In this document: positions 53,543 to 63,658 of the stretch, one piece after another
Position numbering within the stretch: the first letter of the stretch is position 1
Layout: each line of letters begins with the position of its first letter
Origin: an uncultured Opitutales bacterium
Lineage (GTDB): Bacteria; Verrucomicrobiota; Verrucomicrobiia; Opitutales; Seribacteraceae
DNA: 64,000 nucleotides
Direction of reading: 5' to 3'
Assembly (NCBI GenBank): GCA_943789375.1
Contig: CALSTX010000006.1
Location: 62,001 to 126,000, forward strand
Notes under the pieces: model-generated
The model's input: the letters and a program-made list of their open reading frames with translations, nothing else
What the model was told of the DNA's origin: nothing
Database searches by the model: none
Position numbers and translations under genes: made by a program

Positions 53543-53926
53543 ATGAAAAAAAAGGCTTTTACCTTAGTTGAGATTTTAATTGTACTTGCTCTGATTGGAA
53601 TAATTGCAGGTTTATCCATGAGTAATATAGGTAGTATCTTTGGTGGTTCTAAAGTGAAAGCCGCTCAGCAGTGGGTAAATAGTACAGGAGAGGCTTATGT
53701 CACGAGTTATCTCACCTTGGTTGGGGAGTACCCAAATAGTTTAAGCGATTTACGAACTCCTCCAAGCGGTATCCCTCCCTTTGTCAAACGGGCATCTGAC
53801 TTAAATGATCCCTGGAAGAACCCATACCAATACCGTTATCCTGGTACAAATAACCCAAGCAGCTTTGATTTATTTACATCTGCTCCTGATGGAAAAGTAA
53901 TTGGTAATTGGGATACCGGAAATTGA
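53543..53926 (+). CDS. gspG: Type II secretion major pseudopilin GspG
   Basis: About 127 residues from ATG 53543 (53501 and 53462 are alternatives). The prepilin leader MKKKA|FTLVEIL has Glu5, then a hydrophobic helix (LALIGIIAGLSM). The C-terminus has the GspG signature DPWKNPYQYRYPG, FDLFTSAPDG and GNWD. The residue before the cleavage site is Ala, not Gly. It is the first gene of the secretion operon, divergent from nuoA. Confidence 0.93.
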   Translation: MKKKAFTLVEILIVLALIGIIAGLSMSNIGSIFGGSKVKAAQQWVNSTGEAYVTSYLTLVGEYPNSLSDLRTPPSGIPPFVKRASDLNDPWKNPYQYRYPGTNNPSSFDLFTSAPDGKVIGNWDTGN

Positions 53927-53927
53927 G

Positions 53928-54467
53928 TTGACTTCGCTGAAGCGGGTAAAATCCATTCAAGCTTTTAGCTTGATCGAGATATTGCTCGTTCTTGCTTTAC
54001 TTTCGGTTCTTGCCGGAGTAGTTGCTGGAAACTTAGGAGCTTTTATTAAGGGAGCGAACTATGAACCCCCCCAACGTGTTTTAAAGAAAGCAGTTTTGGA
54101 TGCTGTTTATTTCAGCAGTGAACGTAAGCGAGCAACTTTTCTTAGCTATGATGAAGAAAATGCTACCTTCTTGGTAAGCGATTCGATGGGTGGAACTTTG
54201 GCAGAGCACCGAGTGTATCAGGACTTAGGTGACGAAATTAAACAAGATGGGGCTAATATTCCCAAAGTGTCCTTTCTAGCAGTTGGGCCACTTTCTGGCG
54301 TTGATGGAGATGACTCCAAATATGATGAGGACGAGTTGTTACTTCAACGCATACCATTCCACTCTGGTAGCAGTATTCCATTTCAGGCAACTTTGGAATT
54401 TGGAGGTCAAGAAACTGAAATGTATTTTGATCCATTTTCGGGCTATGTTCTAAAAGGTGAGGAATGA
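53928..54467 (+). CDS. gspH: Minor pseudopilin GspH-like
   Basis: About 179 residues from TTG 53928, just past the gspG stop; TTG 53901 is possible. The leader RVKSIQA|FSLIEILLV has Glu5, again with Ala before the cut, followed by LALLSVLAGVVAG. The rest is a beta-rich GspH-like domain. Its last bases overlap the next gene (ATGA). Assignment to H rests mainly on operon position. Confidence 0.8.
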   Translation: MTSLKRVKSIQAFSLIEILLVLALLSVLAGVVAGNLGAFIKGANYEPPQRVLKKAVLDAVYFSSERKRATFLSYDEENATFLVSDSMGGTLAEHRVYQDLGDEIKQDGANIPKVSFLAVGPLSGVDGDDSKYDEDELLLQRIPFHSGSSIPFQATLEFGGQETEMYFDPFSGYVLKGEE

Positions 54468-54964
54468 AATGTTTTCGGGTTAAAATACATTCTTCGACCC
54501 AAGGCTTTATGCTCATTGAGGTCTTGGTGGCTTTGGCATTATTTGGAATGGCTTCCGTTTTTTTAGTGGATGGAATTTCTGTGGCATCTCGTACAATGAG
54601 ACTAATGAAGGATACCAGGGAAATGGAACAAGATCTTCTTTGGGCAAGGAGTCAGATCTTCAAAGAACATCGATACGAAGAGCTTGAAGATGGAGGAGAG
54701 ATCGAAGCCTTGACCATTGGTGAGATTCTTTGGGAAACTGAAATTGAAATGACCAATGTACTGGATCTGTACAGGGTTAAATTATCCCTAGAATACGACG
54801 GGAATGATGAGCTGGGCATAGATTCTGGTACTAGGGTTTCGACGATGTTGATTCTTCGTCCTGGTTGGGCAAATGGGTCAGATTTTTCCACTGAACGCAC
54901 CCGATTGCTTGAGGATAAAAAGGATAAGATTCGAAATATGAGAGAGGAGAGGCAAAGGAAGTGA
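54464..54964 (+). CDS. gspI: Minor pseudopilin GspI-like
   Basis: A 166-residue protein; ATG overlaps the previous stop and AGGTGAGGA precedes it. The prepilin motif is STQG|FMLIEVLVALALFGM. The C-terminal part is acidic and beta-rich (ILWETEIEMTNVLDLYRVKL), as in GspI/PilV-type minor pseudopilins. It ends overlapping gspJ (GTGA). GspI helps start the pseudopilus tip with J and K. Confidence 0.82.
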   Translation: MKCFRVKIHSSTQGFMLIEVLVALALFGMASVFLVDGISVASRTMRLMKDTREMEQDLLWARSQIFKEHRYEELEDGGEIEALTIGEILWETEIEMTNVLDLYRVKLSLEYDGNDELGIDSGTRVSTMLILRPGWANGSDFSTERTRLLEDKKDKIRNMREERQRK

Positions 54965-55671
54965 GGAAAAGTGGATTTTCGATGATCGAGCTTTTGTTAG
55001 CTATGGCTATTGGTGGAATGCTTTTGCTTGCCGCGGTCTCCTTGCTCGTAACCGTTTCACAAGCATGGGCAAATCGGCCTGCAACTCGAGATGCATTTGA
55101 TGCCCATGTTAACGGTGTGGCTAACTTCTTACATGCAACATTGGAGGAAGCTAGTTTACCCACTGCAAGGGGTAAGAATGATGCGATTGTAGACCTCCAA
55201 CGTCCCGTAGGTTTTTCAGATTCAGATGAGCCTCTTATTCACTTTTATCTTCGGGAAGCTCCTCCCTTGTTTGTTTGGCCAAAAGGTGTTGCAACCCGAG
55301 TGCATACCTATCTTCAAATTGATGAAGGAGAGGGCTTATCTTTCCTGTGGTTTTCTGAATTGCAGGAATTGGAGAAAAACGAGAAAGGGAAACTAGAGCC
55401 AGAAGATGAAAGTGATCTGATGAAGACGCCAATTAGTAAATTCTGCAGTGAAGTTTTCTACTGTTACTATGGAGATGAGGACGATAAAGAGGGCGATAGT
55501 AAGGAATGGGATATCAAGGATGAGTTGGAAGAAAATATTCAAACTGGGAAATACCGAATTCCTGCCTTTATAAAATTAGTTTTTAGGTGGCCGGAAGAAG
55601 ATCTAGAGCGTACGATTACCTTGGCTGTCGAATCTATTTCACCCAATGGGTTGCAGGAGGATCCTTTTTGA
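54961..55671 (+). CDS. gspJ: Minor pseudopilin GspJ-like
   Basis: A 236-residue protein from GTG 54961. The motif MRKSG|FSMIELLLAMAIGGM has the standard Gly and Glu5. The body is acidic and beta-rich (PPLFVWPKGVATRVHTYLQI) with the RWPEEDLERTITLAVES tail typical of GspJ/PilW. Its stop overlaps the gspK start. Position between I and K supports the call. Confidence 0.83.
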   Translation: MRKSGFSMIELLLAMAIGGMLLLAAVSLLVTVSQAWANRPATRDAFDAHVNGVANFLHATLEEASLPTARGKNDAIVDLQRPVGFSDSDEPLIHFYLREAPPLFVWPKGVATRVHTYLQIDEGEGLSFLWFSELQELEKNEKGKLEPEDESDLMKTPISKFCSEVFYCYYGDEDDKEGDSKEWDIKDELEENIQTGKYRIPAFIKLVFRWPEEDLERTITLAVESISPNGLQEDPF

Positions 55672-56750
55672 AAAGAAAAAACAATAAGCAAACGGGGTCT
55701 ATTTTGATTTTTGTGCTTGTGTTGATTGTCCTGCTTTCCGTGATTGCGACCAGACTTATGCAGGAGACAATTCAAGAGATGCGTTATGTGAGCCAGCAGC
55801 ATTTTCGAGATAATCTCAGGACACATGCCTATTCCGTTTTAGACCTAAGTATTGGTGTACTTAATGAATTCAGGATGATCGAAAGAAACTTGCATGCTCC
55901 CTCTCAAGGTTGGGGTGACCCCCTTGGATACGCGGATATCGAGCCATTAGAGAGCAATGTGAAGTGGAATGTTAGGATCATTGATGAGTCAGGCAAAGTA
56001 CCCTTCTCATCTGCCCGCGAAAAAGACATGGTCTACCTGTTTGCGACTATGGTTTCTGATGACTCTCTTGTAGATGAAGATGATGGCCAGCCTTTTTATG
56101 ACGCCTTAATGGACTGGCAGGATGCGGATGATAATGATCGTGATGAAGGTGCAGAGGATGACTACTATGAGGATTTATCTCCTCCTTACTTTACTCCTGG
56201 CCAGAAAATTGAGAATTTTGAAGAATTTAGAATGATTAAGGGCTTTGCATATGATTTTGATGACCCTGAAAACTCCGGTATTTTTTATGGAGAAGATGGA
56301 CGGGAAAATCAAAATTTTAAAAACTTTCGGAATTCCTTTTCTTTTTTTCACGACGGTTCGATTAACATCAATGGTGCTCCAGAATTTTTACTTCGCTTCT
56401 TATGTGGAGAGAATGAAGGGCTCTACGAAGATTTAAAAGCCGGTCCCAGTTCTTACTCGAAAGAATCTAGTTTTTTTACATCTATGAACGATCCGGTACT
56501 TTCCCGAGTTTCTAAAAAAAGTGGGATAAGGTTGGGGACGAATGCAAGTATGTTTCGCTTGGTCATTACAGTGTCCAAGGGGAAGGCGAACTTTAAACTG
56601 CACGCAGTTGTCGGGGTTGATGGAGTAGGAAATCGATCAACACCTACTAAAAGGAAGAAAAAAATTAAGCCAAGAAGTCAGCAGAATCAAAAAATTAAAT
56701 ACCCTTTTCGGGTTCTTTCCTTGAGGGAAAACGAGAATTTGATCGACTGA
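55668..56750 (+). CDS. gspK: Minor pseudopilin GspK-like
   Basis: About 360 residues from TTG 55668, 7 bases after GGAGG and overlapping the gspJ stop. The N-terminus KQTG|SILIFVLVLIVLLSV has a prepilin-like cut but no Glu5, as is normal for GspK. The large globular part shows the GspK features: FFDDE-like acidic stretches (DWQDADDNDRDEGAEDDYYE split over two), FEEFRMIKGF and SININGAPEFLLRF. GspK caps the pseudopilus tip with I and J. Confidence 0.88.
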   Translation: MKRKNNKQTGSILIFVLVLIVLLSVIATRLMQETIQEMRYVSQQHFRDNLRTHAYSVLDLSIGVLNEFRMIERNLHAPSQGWGDPLGYADIEPLESNVKWNVRIIDESGKVPFSSAREKDMVYLFATMVSDDSLVDEDDGQPFYDALMDWQDADDNDRDEGAEDDYYEDLSPPYFTPGQKIENFEEFRMIKGFAYDFDDPENSGIFYGEDGRENQNFKNFRNSFSFFHDGSININGAPEFLLRFLCGENEGLYEDLKAGPSSYSKESSFFTSMNDPVLSRVSKKSGIRLGTNASMFRLVITVSKGKANFKLHAVVGVDGVGNRSTPTKRKKKIKPRSQQNQKIKYPFRVLSLRENENLID

Positions 56751-56781
56751 AACCCTGAATTTAAATAAAAATTAATGCTGA

Positions 56782-58035
56782 ATGGAGGAAAATCCTGACA
56801 ATGGCACCAGCCTACATTTCGGAGAATTACGCGAAATATCCCTTCTGATTCCAGGGGAGCACTTTTTTTGCGAAAATATCCCTTTACCCGACGGTACAAA
56901 TGATAAAGATTTGGAAGTTCTTGCCACGCTTGCTTTAGAAGACGAATCTTTTTCTCCTTATCCGATCGAACAACTTGCATGGGGTTTCTTCGGCTCGGTC
57001 GAATATAGCCATATGATTGTATTTGCCACCCCTTTTACAAAGTTACGAAGTCTAGGTTGGCAGAATTTAGAGTACTTTCGCAGAGTCTTCCCTTCATTTG
57101 TATCACTCCTGGGTGTAAAGTTTGATAAGCCGACCATTAGATTTTTATTATCGGAAGAAACATTGTCGGCTGCCGCTTATGAGGCAGGATGCATTGCTCC
57201 TCTGAACATCTTCTCCTTACCAACGGATAAAGAAGACCCAGAGTCCATTCAAGATGTTCGTGCAAAACTTCTCTCCTTGCTCGATTTAGAACAATTTGAA
57301 TTAGAGCCAGATATCTTGGTTCTCGATGAGTTTTCCCGGACCAAGGACGGTTTTTTTAAGTTTGAACATACTTGGTTGGATGGGAATGACCCATCTTTAG
57401 AACTTCAGCAAGATGTTATGCTTGAGGCAGACGAACTTTGGAAAGTAGACCTTCGTCCTCCTTTATTCAAAGGATCGGAGCAAAAAAGAAGAAGGCTTTC
57501 CCGGATAAAATGGAATGCCATGATAAGCTGGACTGTCGGTATGGCCGCGATTTTACTTATGCTTGCCGGAGTGAACTACCTTCGAGTTGTTTCTACAGGT
57601 AAAGCTTTAGAGTCCCAACAAATGTTTTCTGAAGTGCCAAAGGTCCGGGAAGACCAAAAACTTCTAGAAAAACTGAGACAAAATAAGCTAGGGGGAATTG
57701 ATGTTTTTGGTGCACTCGGTCGATTGGGAGCCCATCGAGGGATTGGTTCTGATGGTCCTGATCTTTGGTTTTCAGAGGCTCATTTTGAAAGCCGAAATGA
57801 GGTCAAGCTCGAAGGGCAGGGTAAAAACGTTGAAGCAATTAATAATTTCATCGAGCAATTGGAGCTAAAGAATGTTGCATTTATCAATAAAAACAGATCT
57901 GGAGATGAGATTAGAGAAATTGAAAGCGATGGGGGTAAGACTACTTTTAAAATCGAGTTCAAACTGATGGAGGAAAAGCAAGTCGAGGTAAGCGATGAGG
58001 CTGCATCCAATGAGGTGGGGCAGAAAGAAGGATGA
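56782..58035 (+). CDS. gspL: Inner-membrane assembly protein GspL/PilM-like
   Basis: A 417-residue protein. The N-terminal 240 residues form an actin-like cytoplasmic domain that looks degenerate; one membrane helix follows (MISWTVGMAAILLMLAGVNYL, about 247-267) and a periplasmic ferredoxin-like domain (FSEAHFESRNEVKLEGQGKN, then TTFKIEFKLMEE). The layout is that of GspL, or of PilM fused to PilN. It lies between gspK and the GspM-like gene, which it overlaps. GspL recruits the ATPase GspE. Confidence 0.78.
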   Translation: MEENPDNGTSLHFGELREISLLIPGEHFFCENIPLPDGTNDKDLEVLATLALEDESFSPYPIEQLAWGFFGSVEYSHMIVFATPFTKLRSLGWQNLEYFRRVFPSFVSLLGVKFDKPTIRFLLSEETLSAAAYEAGCIAPLNIFSLPTDKEDPESIQDVRAKLLSLLDLEQFELEPDILVLDEFSRTKDGFFKFEHTWLDGNDPSLELQQDVMLEADELWKVDLRPPLFKGSEQKRRRLSRIKWNAMISWTVGMAAILLMLAGVNYLRVVSTGKALESQQMFSEVPKVREDQKLLEKLRQNKLGGIDVFGALGRLGAHRGIGSDGPDLWFSEAHFESRNEVKLEGQGKNVEAINNFIEQLELKNVAFINKNRSGDEIREIESDGGKTTFKIEFKLMEEKQVEVSDEAASNEVGQKEG

Positions 58036-58583
58036 AGTCTTTAGAAAAATTATTTTTTCGCCTTTCTGACCGAGAGCAAAACTTATTAGTTATTACTCTG
58101 TGGCTCCTTTTAGTTGTTGTTTTTTATAAGATGGTATTTCAAGAAGGTATTCGAGAATACTCCACCCTAGAGGATGCGGAACATAACATTACCGTGTATA
58201 GTGAATTTATAAAATTAAAACCATCCATCCGAATGGCACTAGAGCAACAAAAGCTAGAGCAGAAAAATAAAAGCTATGACAAAAAGAATTTAAGCAACCG
58301 TGCATCCACGCTTGCCGATATGGTATTCCCCCAACGAGATTATCGGGAGTTGGACACGATCGAGCGAGAGCGCTATGCTCAACATCGTGTTAAAATTACC
58401 TTTGAAAGAGCAAGCTACCCGCAAGTTGAGGAGTATGCCAGTTTGATTCGCCAAGAAAGGCCTTACATGTTTTTGAGCGAAGTTAAGATTGAACCCAATT
58501 ATCCGCCCAAGTCTAGACCCTACGATCCAACTACTTACGATGCTGTCTTCGAGGTTAGCTCTGTTGAATTTATCAACCAATGA
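58032..58583 (+). CDS. gspM: Inner-membrane assembly protein GspM/PilO-like
   Basis: A 183-residue protein with one N-terminal membrane helix (LLVITLWLLLVVVFYKMVF) after a short cytoplasmic part containing LSDREQNLL, a typical GspM start. A coiled coil and a ferredoxin-like periplasmic domain follow (HRVKITFERASYPQVEEYAS). It overlaps both neighbours by 4 bases. Membership rests on topology and position. Confidence 0.78.
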   Translation: MKSLEKLFFRLSDREQNLLVITLWLLLVVVFYKMVFQEGIREYSTLEDAEHNITVYSEFIKLKPSIRMALEQQKLEQKNKSYDKKNLSNRASTLADMVFPQRDYRELDTIERERYAQHRVKITFERASYPQVEEYASLIRQERPYMFLSEVKIEPNYPPKSRPYDPTTYDAVFEVSSVEFINQ

Positions 58584-60895
58584 AATTACCACACTTTATT
58601 TTTCTTTCTCTAAGCATTTTGCTTAGCAGTCTTTTTTCCCAAGTTCCTGTAGGTGATGAGGATTCTCCTCCCCTTGTAATTCCCGCTGTTGACCCTTCGG
58701 ACGACACCGAGTTTCCTTTTGGTGCCTTAACTGACCCTGATGAGCTATCCACGATTTCAGGTTTGGATGATCCGATGGAGCGCTTACGCCTTCGAGATCA
58801 TGATACCAACATGATTTTAGATATGATCCAAATGATTACCGATCGTTATATCCTACGCCCGCAAAATTTACCGGCGGTAAAGATTACTTTTGATAGCATG
58901 AATGTCCTTACCAAGCGTGAAACCTTGCGGGCACTTGAAAGTCTTCTTGCCATGAATGGAATAGGTATTACCAAAATGGACGATTTGTTTTTTAAAGCGG
59001 TTCCAGCTTCAGGCATTAATGTTCATGTACCCATTTGGTTGGATGGGCCAGCATCGGGTTTGAGACCGAGTCAGCGGATTTATGTAAAAATGTTTCACCT
59101 TGAATATGCACCTGCCTTAGAAGTCCGCGACCAACTCAATCCATTTGCTACACCCAATGTTGGCTCTTTACTTGTTTTCGAAAAAGCAAATAGCATCTTG
59201 ATCACCGATTCTTTATTGAATTTGCAAAGGATGGAGAAACTCCTTCTTTCGATTGATAAGCCGATCAGTAAGGAGGATATTGGCATGGAATGGATTGTCT
59301 GGCCAGTCAAGCACGCAGGTGCGCGTGAGCTGGAAAGTAAACTGAAAGCAATGATTGAAGGGAGTTTTAAACCTTTTCTGGGTGGCACCACCAAAGTAGA
59401 TTCAGACGACAGGACAGGGAAACTCATCATTGTTACACGACGAGAGAATAAGGAGACCTTGACCTTTATTTTGGAGACTTATGACTCTCCAATAAAGATG
59501 AAAACGACAAGTAAGCTATTCAAACTTCAGCATGCTGAGTCCAAAGATATACAATCGATTTTGGACGAAGTGATTAAGAACCAACAACGTATTAAGCAGC
59601 AGATACAAGGTAACCAGTCCAATGCCAGGGCTTCATCGAGCAAAAAGCCTCCATCACCCGCAGGTTCAAACACCCCAGCGCAAACTGCATCTGATTCAGG
59701 AGGGTCGGATGGTGCCCATGAGTTTAGTGATTTTATAACCATCTCATCTGATGAAAGAAGTAATGCTATTTTAGTTTATGGTACCAAGGAAGATATCATT
59801 GAAATAGGGCGTATGATTGACTCTCTTGACGAACCATTACCTCTTGCCCGCATCGATACCATTTTTGTAATGGTTGATTTAACGGAGCAAAATCAGCGCG
59901 GTATTGATTCTCTTTTTGGAGGATTGGAATGGTCCAAATATGCTCGAGGTCCGAGAGCAGATGGATTATTTGGTGAACCAGTTTCAGCCGAGACAAAAGG
60001 TGATAGTTCATTGACTAGCTCGGGAGATGTTACGGTTACTCAAGTTCAGAATGAAACTTTACAGGGAGTCCTCGGAGTTCCTGGCTTAAATACATCGATT
60101 CCTTTCCAGATGCAGGATTGGGAACTCACGGGGATTCGTTGGGAGCAAATCTTTGCTTTGTCCTCCGAGAGAAATGATGTCCGTATATTCTCTACTCCAT
60201 CGCTTATGGTGTCTCATAATGCGCCCGAGGTTCATATTCTGATTGAAGATGAAAGAAATATTGTTGTTCCCACTTACTATGGAAATGTATCCACCACGGA
60301 AGGCTCAAATACAGGCCAGCGTGATCAAATCACTGCTAAGACTGAGTTACAGATAAAAAAGCCAAAAATTGGCCTGCCCCAGATGGATGAGAATGGAACG
60401 CTTATCTCTCACGGATCAATTTTTATGGAGGTTGAGGTGAAAGCCGAAAAATTTGACGAAACCCAAAGCAATACTTATCAGGGGCAATCTTTACCAGGTA
60501 AAAAAGTACGCGAAGCGAAGTCCATGGTAACGATTCGAGATGGAGAGATTATCGTCCTTGGCGGTCTTCAAGAAGTGCAAGTTGATTCTACTGAATCTAA
60601 ATATAATTTACTCAGTGATATTCCTTATTTTGGGGAAAAATTCTTTCGGCCTAAGACAGTAAAGTATACCCCAACTGAATTATTGATTTTTCTGAAACCT
60701 ACAATCATCACACCAAATTATAACGAGACTGCAGCTAATGTAGAATCCATCGATAGTAGAATTGAGGGAACTTATGCTCCTAAATTTGTTTCTCCATCTG
60801 GAAAGATCTTAGGCATGCCTGATATTGATGGAAAGATACAACCAAACCACAACCCCATGGACAGCCCGGCGAGTGTTCCAACCCTATCAAGATGA
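58580..60895 (+). CDS. gspD: Type II secretion secretin GspD
   Basis: A 771-residue outer-membrane channel. A signal peptide (FIFLSLSILLSSLFSQ) precedes N-domains (about 75-460; YVKMFHLEYAPALEVRDQLN, KLFKLQHAESKDIQSILDEV, EFSDFITISSDERSNAILVYG split over stretches) and the secretin core (about 480-730; VRIFSTPSLMVSHNAPEV, VTIRDGEIIVLGGLQ, LLSDIPYFGEKFF and TELLIFLKPTII). The extra Ser/Ala/Pro-rich linker at about 350-385 is typical of such proteins. It overlaps the genes on both sides. Confidence 0.95.
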   Translation: MKLPHFIFLSLSILLSSLFSQVPVGDEDSPPLVIPAVDPSDDTEFPFGALTDPDELSTISGLDDPMERLRLRDHDTNMILDMIQMITDRYILRPQNLPAVKITFDSMNVLTKRETLRALESLLAMNGIGITKMDDLFFKAVPASGINVHVPIWLDGPASGLRPSQRIYVKMFHLEYAPALEVRDQLNPFATPNVGSLLVFEKANSILITDSLLNLQRMEKLLLSIDKPISKEDIGMEWIVWPVKHAGARELESKLKAMIEGSFKPFLGGTTKVDSDDRTGKLIIVTRRENKETLTFILETYDSPIKMKTTSKLFKLQHAESKDIQSILDEVIKNQQRIKQQIQGNQSNARASSSKKPPSPAGSNTPAQTASDSGGSDGAHEFSDFITISSDERSNAILVYGTKEDIIEIGRMIDSLDEPLPLARIDTIFVMVDLTEQNQRGIDSLFGGLEWSKYARGPRADGLFGEPVSAETKGDSSLTSSGDVTVTQVQNETLQGVLGVPGLNTSIPFQMQDWELTGIRWEQIFALSSERNDVRIFSTPSLMVSHNAPEVHILIEDERNIVVPTYYGNVSTTEGSNTGQRDQITAKTELQIKKPKIGLPQMDENGTLISHGSIFMEVEVKAEKFDETQSNTYQGQSLPGKKVREAKSMVTIRDGEIIVLGGLQEVQVDSTESKYNLLSDIPYFGEKFFRPKTVKYTPTELLIFLKPTIITPNYNETAANVESIDSRIEGTYAPKFVSPSGKILGMPDIDGKIQPNHNPMDSPASVPTLSR

Positions 60896-61413
60896 GTAGG
60901 CTTTCTTGGTATAGGTGTTTTTTTGCCTCAGTTTTCTGTTGTGTTCCGTATATCTACAGCTTGGGTGCACAGGCCAATCCGTTCCTGCGTCCTGGGGATT
61001 TGGGTAGAAAGCCGCCCCCCACCGTAAGGCCGGCACCTCCGCCCCCAGCTCCAAAACCCATTAATTCAAATTTGGAATTGAGAGGTTTTTTTAAATTTCA
61101 GGAAATCTGGCATTTTGCTATATTTGACAAAGTTAAAAATAGAGGTTTTTGGTTAAAAAAAGGAGAAAGTTTTGATGATGGGAAAGTACAAATTGAAAGT
61201 TTTAATCTTGATACTGAATCTATTAAAATGAAGGGAGGGCAAAGCCTAACGCTTAAGTCATCTCAGCATCGAGTGATGCCAGTTCCCAGTGCCCAACCTG
61301 TTAAAAAGAAAACCCCTTCCATCCCTGCTAAATCTCCCATCCGACTTCCGAAAGCAGGTTTGCCTCGCGTAAAAATTCCAGCTCGCTCCCCAACTGGTAC
61401 TCCTCGCCCTTGA
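60892..61413 (+). CDS. Short GspC/PilP-like periplasmic protein
   Basis: A 173-residue protein with an N-terminal hydrophobic segment (CFFASVFCCVPYIYSLGAQA), then a proline-rich linker (PPPTVRPAPPPPAPKP). A small beta domain follows (LELRGFFKFQEIWHFAIFD, then GFWLKKGESFDDGKVQIESF), like the homology region of GspC or PilP that contacts the secretin. A Pro/Lys-rich tail replaces the usual PDZ domain. It sits between gspD and gspE, which supports a coupling role. Confidence 0.7.
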   Translation: MSRLSWYRCFFASVFCCVPYIYSLGAQANPFLRPGDLGRKPPPTVRPAPPPPAPKPINSNLELRGFFKFQEIWHFAIFDKVKNRGFWLKKGESFDDGKVQIESFNLDTESIKMKGGQSLTLKSSQHRVMPVPSAQPVKKKTPSIPAKSPIRLPKAGLPRVKIPARSPTGTPRP

Positions 61414-61427
61414 ATTTTGAGTAAGCT

Positions 61428-63653
61428 ATGAAGGAAGAAGAGAAGCTAGATGCAGAGGATTCAGAAACCACCAATGATTCTGTCCCAGAGCTTTCTATAG
61501 ATTCCCAGGATCATATGACCTGGTGGCCTGAGTTATCTGATTTAGACCGGCTCAATGTACTTGGTGCTCATAGAGAGGATCGAGCCCGCCTATTAGCTTC
61601 TAAAGATTCAAGGTCAGTAGAAGTGACTATGAAAGAAATTGCCCGAAAGTCAGGTTATTCTTTTGTGGAGGAGTTTAACTTATCCAAAAACCCTACGAAA
61701 CTTCTGCCTCTAAGGCTAATTCACTCCTTTTCTTGTTTGCCGGTTGTGCCTGCGATTGAAGGGTCCAAAGAAAAACCTAAGGTTTTGTGTGTGGATGATG
61801 AAAAAGCTATTCTTCAGGGTTTCAAACTTCACTTGAGGAACGATTTTGAAGTACATGTGGCTTCGTGCGGAGATGAGGGGATAGAAATATTTAAAAAAGA
61901 AGGTGATTTCTCCATAGTTTTATCGGATATGAGAATGCCTGGGATGAGTGGTTCAAGTATGTTAACTGAAATTAGAAAGATAGACCCTCAGATTGTAAGT
62001 GTTTTAATTACTGGTCATTCAGATTTTGAGATTGCCAAAGATGCGATTAATTCAGGAAACGTTTTCAAAATTTTAACCAAGCCCTGCCCAGCTGAAAAAT
62101 TAATTGAAGTGCTGAAAGATGGCGTGAAGCAATTTGACCAAAATGTTGGTAACAAGCTTCTATTGAAACCTGATGGTGGCAATATACACCTTTTAACATT
62201 ATGGCCGCCAACTGAAAGAATGAGCCGTTGGGTATTTGCGGTATCTGGCCGTAAACCTATCTGGTTTCTGGGGCTTCCTGAGAAGGTAACCAGTGCAATT
62301 ACTGAAAACTTTGGTATCGGAGCTGATAGCCTAGATGATTCTGATCTGGATATTGACGGGGAGGAAGAACAGCAGGACGATTTAGAGGATCAAAATGCCG
62401 CTATTATTCGTTTTGTAAACGAGGTCATTCAAAAAGCGATAGTAGATCGGGCTACTGATATTCACTTTGAACCTCACAAAGAAACCCTACAGATTAGATA
62501 TAGAATTGATGGGCAACTGGTACCTGTACGGGTTCCAGATAATCTTCGAAGTTTTCAAGATGCGATCATTTCCCGGATAAAAATAATGGGGGGGATTAAT
62601 ATATCTGAAAAGAGAAGGCCTCAAGGTGGGCGGATTACCTTTAACCATGGTCAAAGTGATCTTGATATCCGGGTCTCCACCTTGCCCACATTGTATGGAG
62701 AAAGTATCAGCCTGCGCCTGCTCAATGAAAAGTCTCAACCCCTCTCCATGCAGGAACTCGGGCTTCTTGGGCAGGATGAAAAAAACATTGTCAATGTCTT
62801 AGAAAAACCACACGGCATTGTGTTGGTTACCGGACCCACAGGTTCAGGTAAATCGACTTCATTAACCGCATTCATTCGAAGGATTCATAAGCCGGAAAGA
62901 AGGATAATGACAGTTGAAGATCCAGTGGAATATGAAGTTGCTGGAATTAACCAAACGCAGGTTAATGCAGAGATAGGATTTACTTTTGCGAGTGCACTTA
63001 GAGAGATTTTGCGACAAGACCCCGATGTTATCATGGTCGGAGAAATTAGGGACCGAGAAACGGCAGATATTGCCATTCGAGCATCCCTAACTGGCCACCT
63101 TGTTTTAAGTACTCTTCATACCAATGATGCACCAGGTGCGATTACTCGATTAGTTGATATGGAAATCGAGCCTTTCTTGATTGCATCCTCCGTGGAGATG
63201 GTCATTGCCCAGCGGTTAGTTCGTAGGCTTTGCCCAAAATGTGCAACGCCAGCCAAAATGAAGGATTCTGAGCTACTTGCTTCTCTTGCTTTATTAGGGG
63301 TTGATGCAGAGGAAAGTAAAGATGGTAAATCAGTGCTTAATGCGGTTGGTTGTCCAAATTGCCAAAACTTAGGCTACCGCGGCCGTGTTGGTATTTTTGA
63401 ATTGATGAAAATGAGTGACGCCATTCACAGTATGGTGATTAAAAATGCTTCAGCTCCTGACATAAGAGAAATTGCATTGGAGGAAGGAATGAGCACACTA
63501 CAGGAGACTGGTTGGGCCCAGATTAAGCGGGGATTCACCACTTTTGAGGAAGTCATCCGCTATTCGGATGGTATGATGGAAGAAGATGGTGAAATCACTG
63601 AGATTGATGCACCTGAAGGGTCTTTACCTCCTGTAACAGAATTTAAGAATTAG
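61428..63653 (+). CDS. gspE: Type II secretion ATPase GspE with inserted receiver domain
   Basis: A 741-residue ATPase. The N-terminal GspE domain begins at about 35 and is interrupted after [13 protein letters not shown] (about 100-113). A full response-regulator receiver domain follows at about 117-233: acidic pair Asp123/Asp124, phospho-acceptor Asp167 (LSDMRMPG), Thr195 (LITGHSD) and Lys218 (LTKPC). The interrupted domain then resumes ([20 protein letters not shown]). The ATPase has Walker [10 protein letters not shown] (469-477), the Asp box [20 protein letters not shown] and the four-Cys zinc site (CPKC, CPNC). The insertion suggests secretion controlled by phosphorylation. Confidence 0.93.
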   Translation: MKEEEKLDAEDSETTNDSVPELSIDSQDHMTWWPELSDLDRLNVLGAHREDRARLLASKDSRSVEVTMKEIARKSGYSFVEEFNLSKNPTKLLPLRLIHSFSCLPVVPAIEGSKEKPKVLCVDDEKAILQGFKLHLRNDFEVHVASCGDEGIEIFKKEGDFSIVLSDMRMPGMSGSSMLTEIRKIDPQIVSVLITGHSDFEIAKDAINSGNVFKILTKPCPAEKLIEVLKDGVKQFDQNVGNKLLLKPDGGNIHLLTLWPPTERMSRWVFAVSGRKPIWFLGLPEKVTSAITENFGIGADSLDDSDLDIDGEEEQQDDLEDQNAAIIRFVNEVIQKAIVDRATDIHFEPHKETLQIRYRIDGQLVPVRVPDNLRSFQDAIISRIKIMGGINISEKRRPQGGRITFNHGQSDLDIRVSTLPTLYGESISLRLLNEKSQPLSMQELGLLGQDEKNIVNVLEKPHGIVLVTGPTGSGKSTSLTAFIRRIHKPERRIMTVEDPVEYEVAGINQTQVNAEIGFTFASALREILRQDPDVIMVGEIRDRETADIAIRASLTGHLVLSTLHTNDAPGAITRLVDMEIEPFLIASSVEMVIAQRLVRRLCPKCATPAKMKDSELLASLALLGVDAEESKDGKSVLNAVGCPNCQNLGYRGRVGIFELMKMSDAIHSMVIKNASAPDIREIALEEGMSTLQETGWAQIKRGFTTFEEVIRYSDGMMEEDGEITEIDAPEGSLPPVTEFKN

Positions 63654-63658
63654 TTGCC

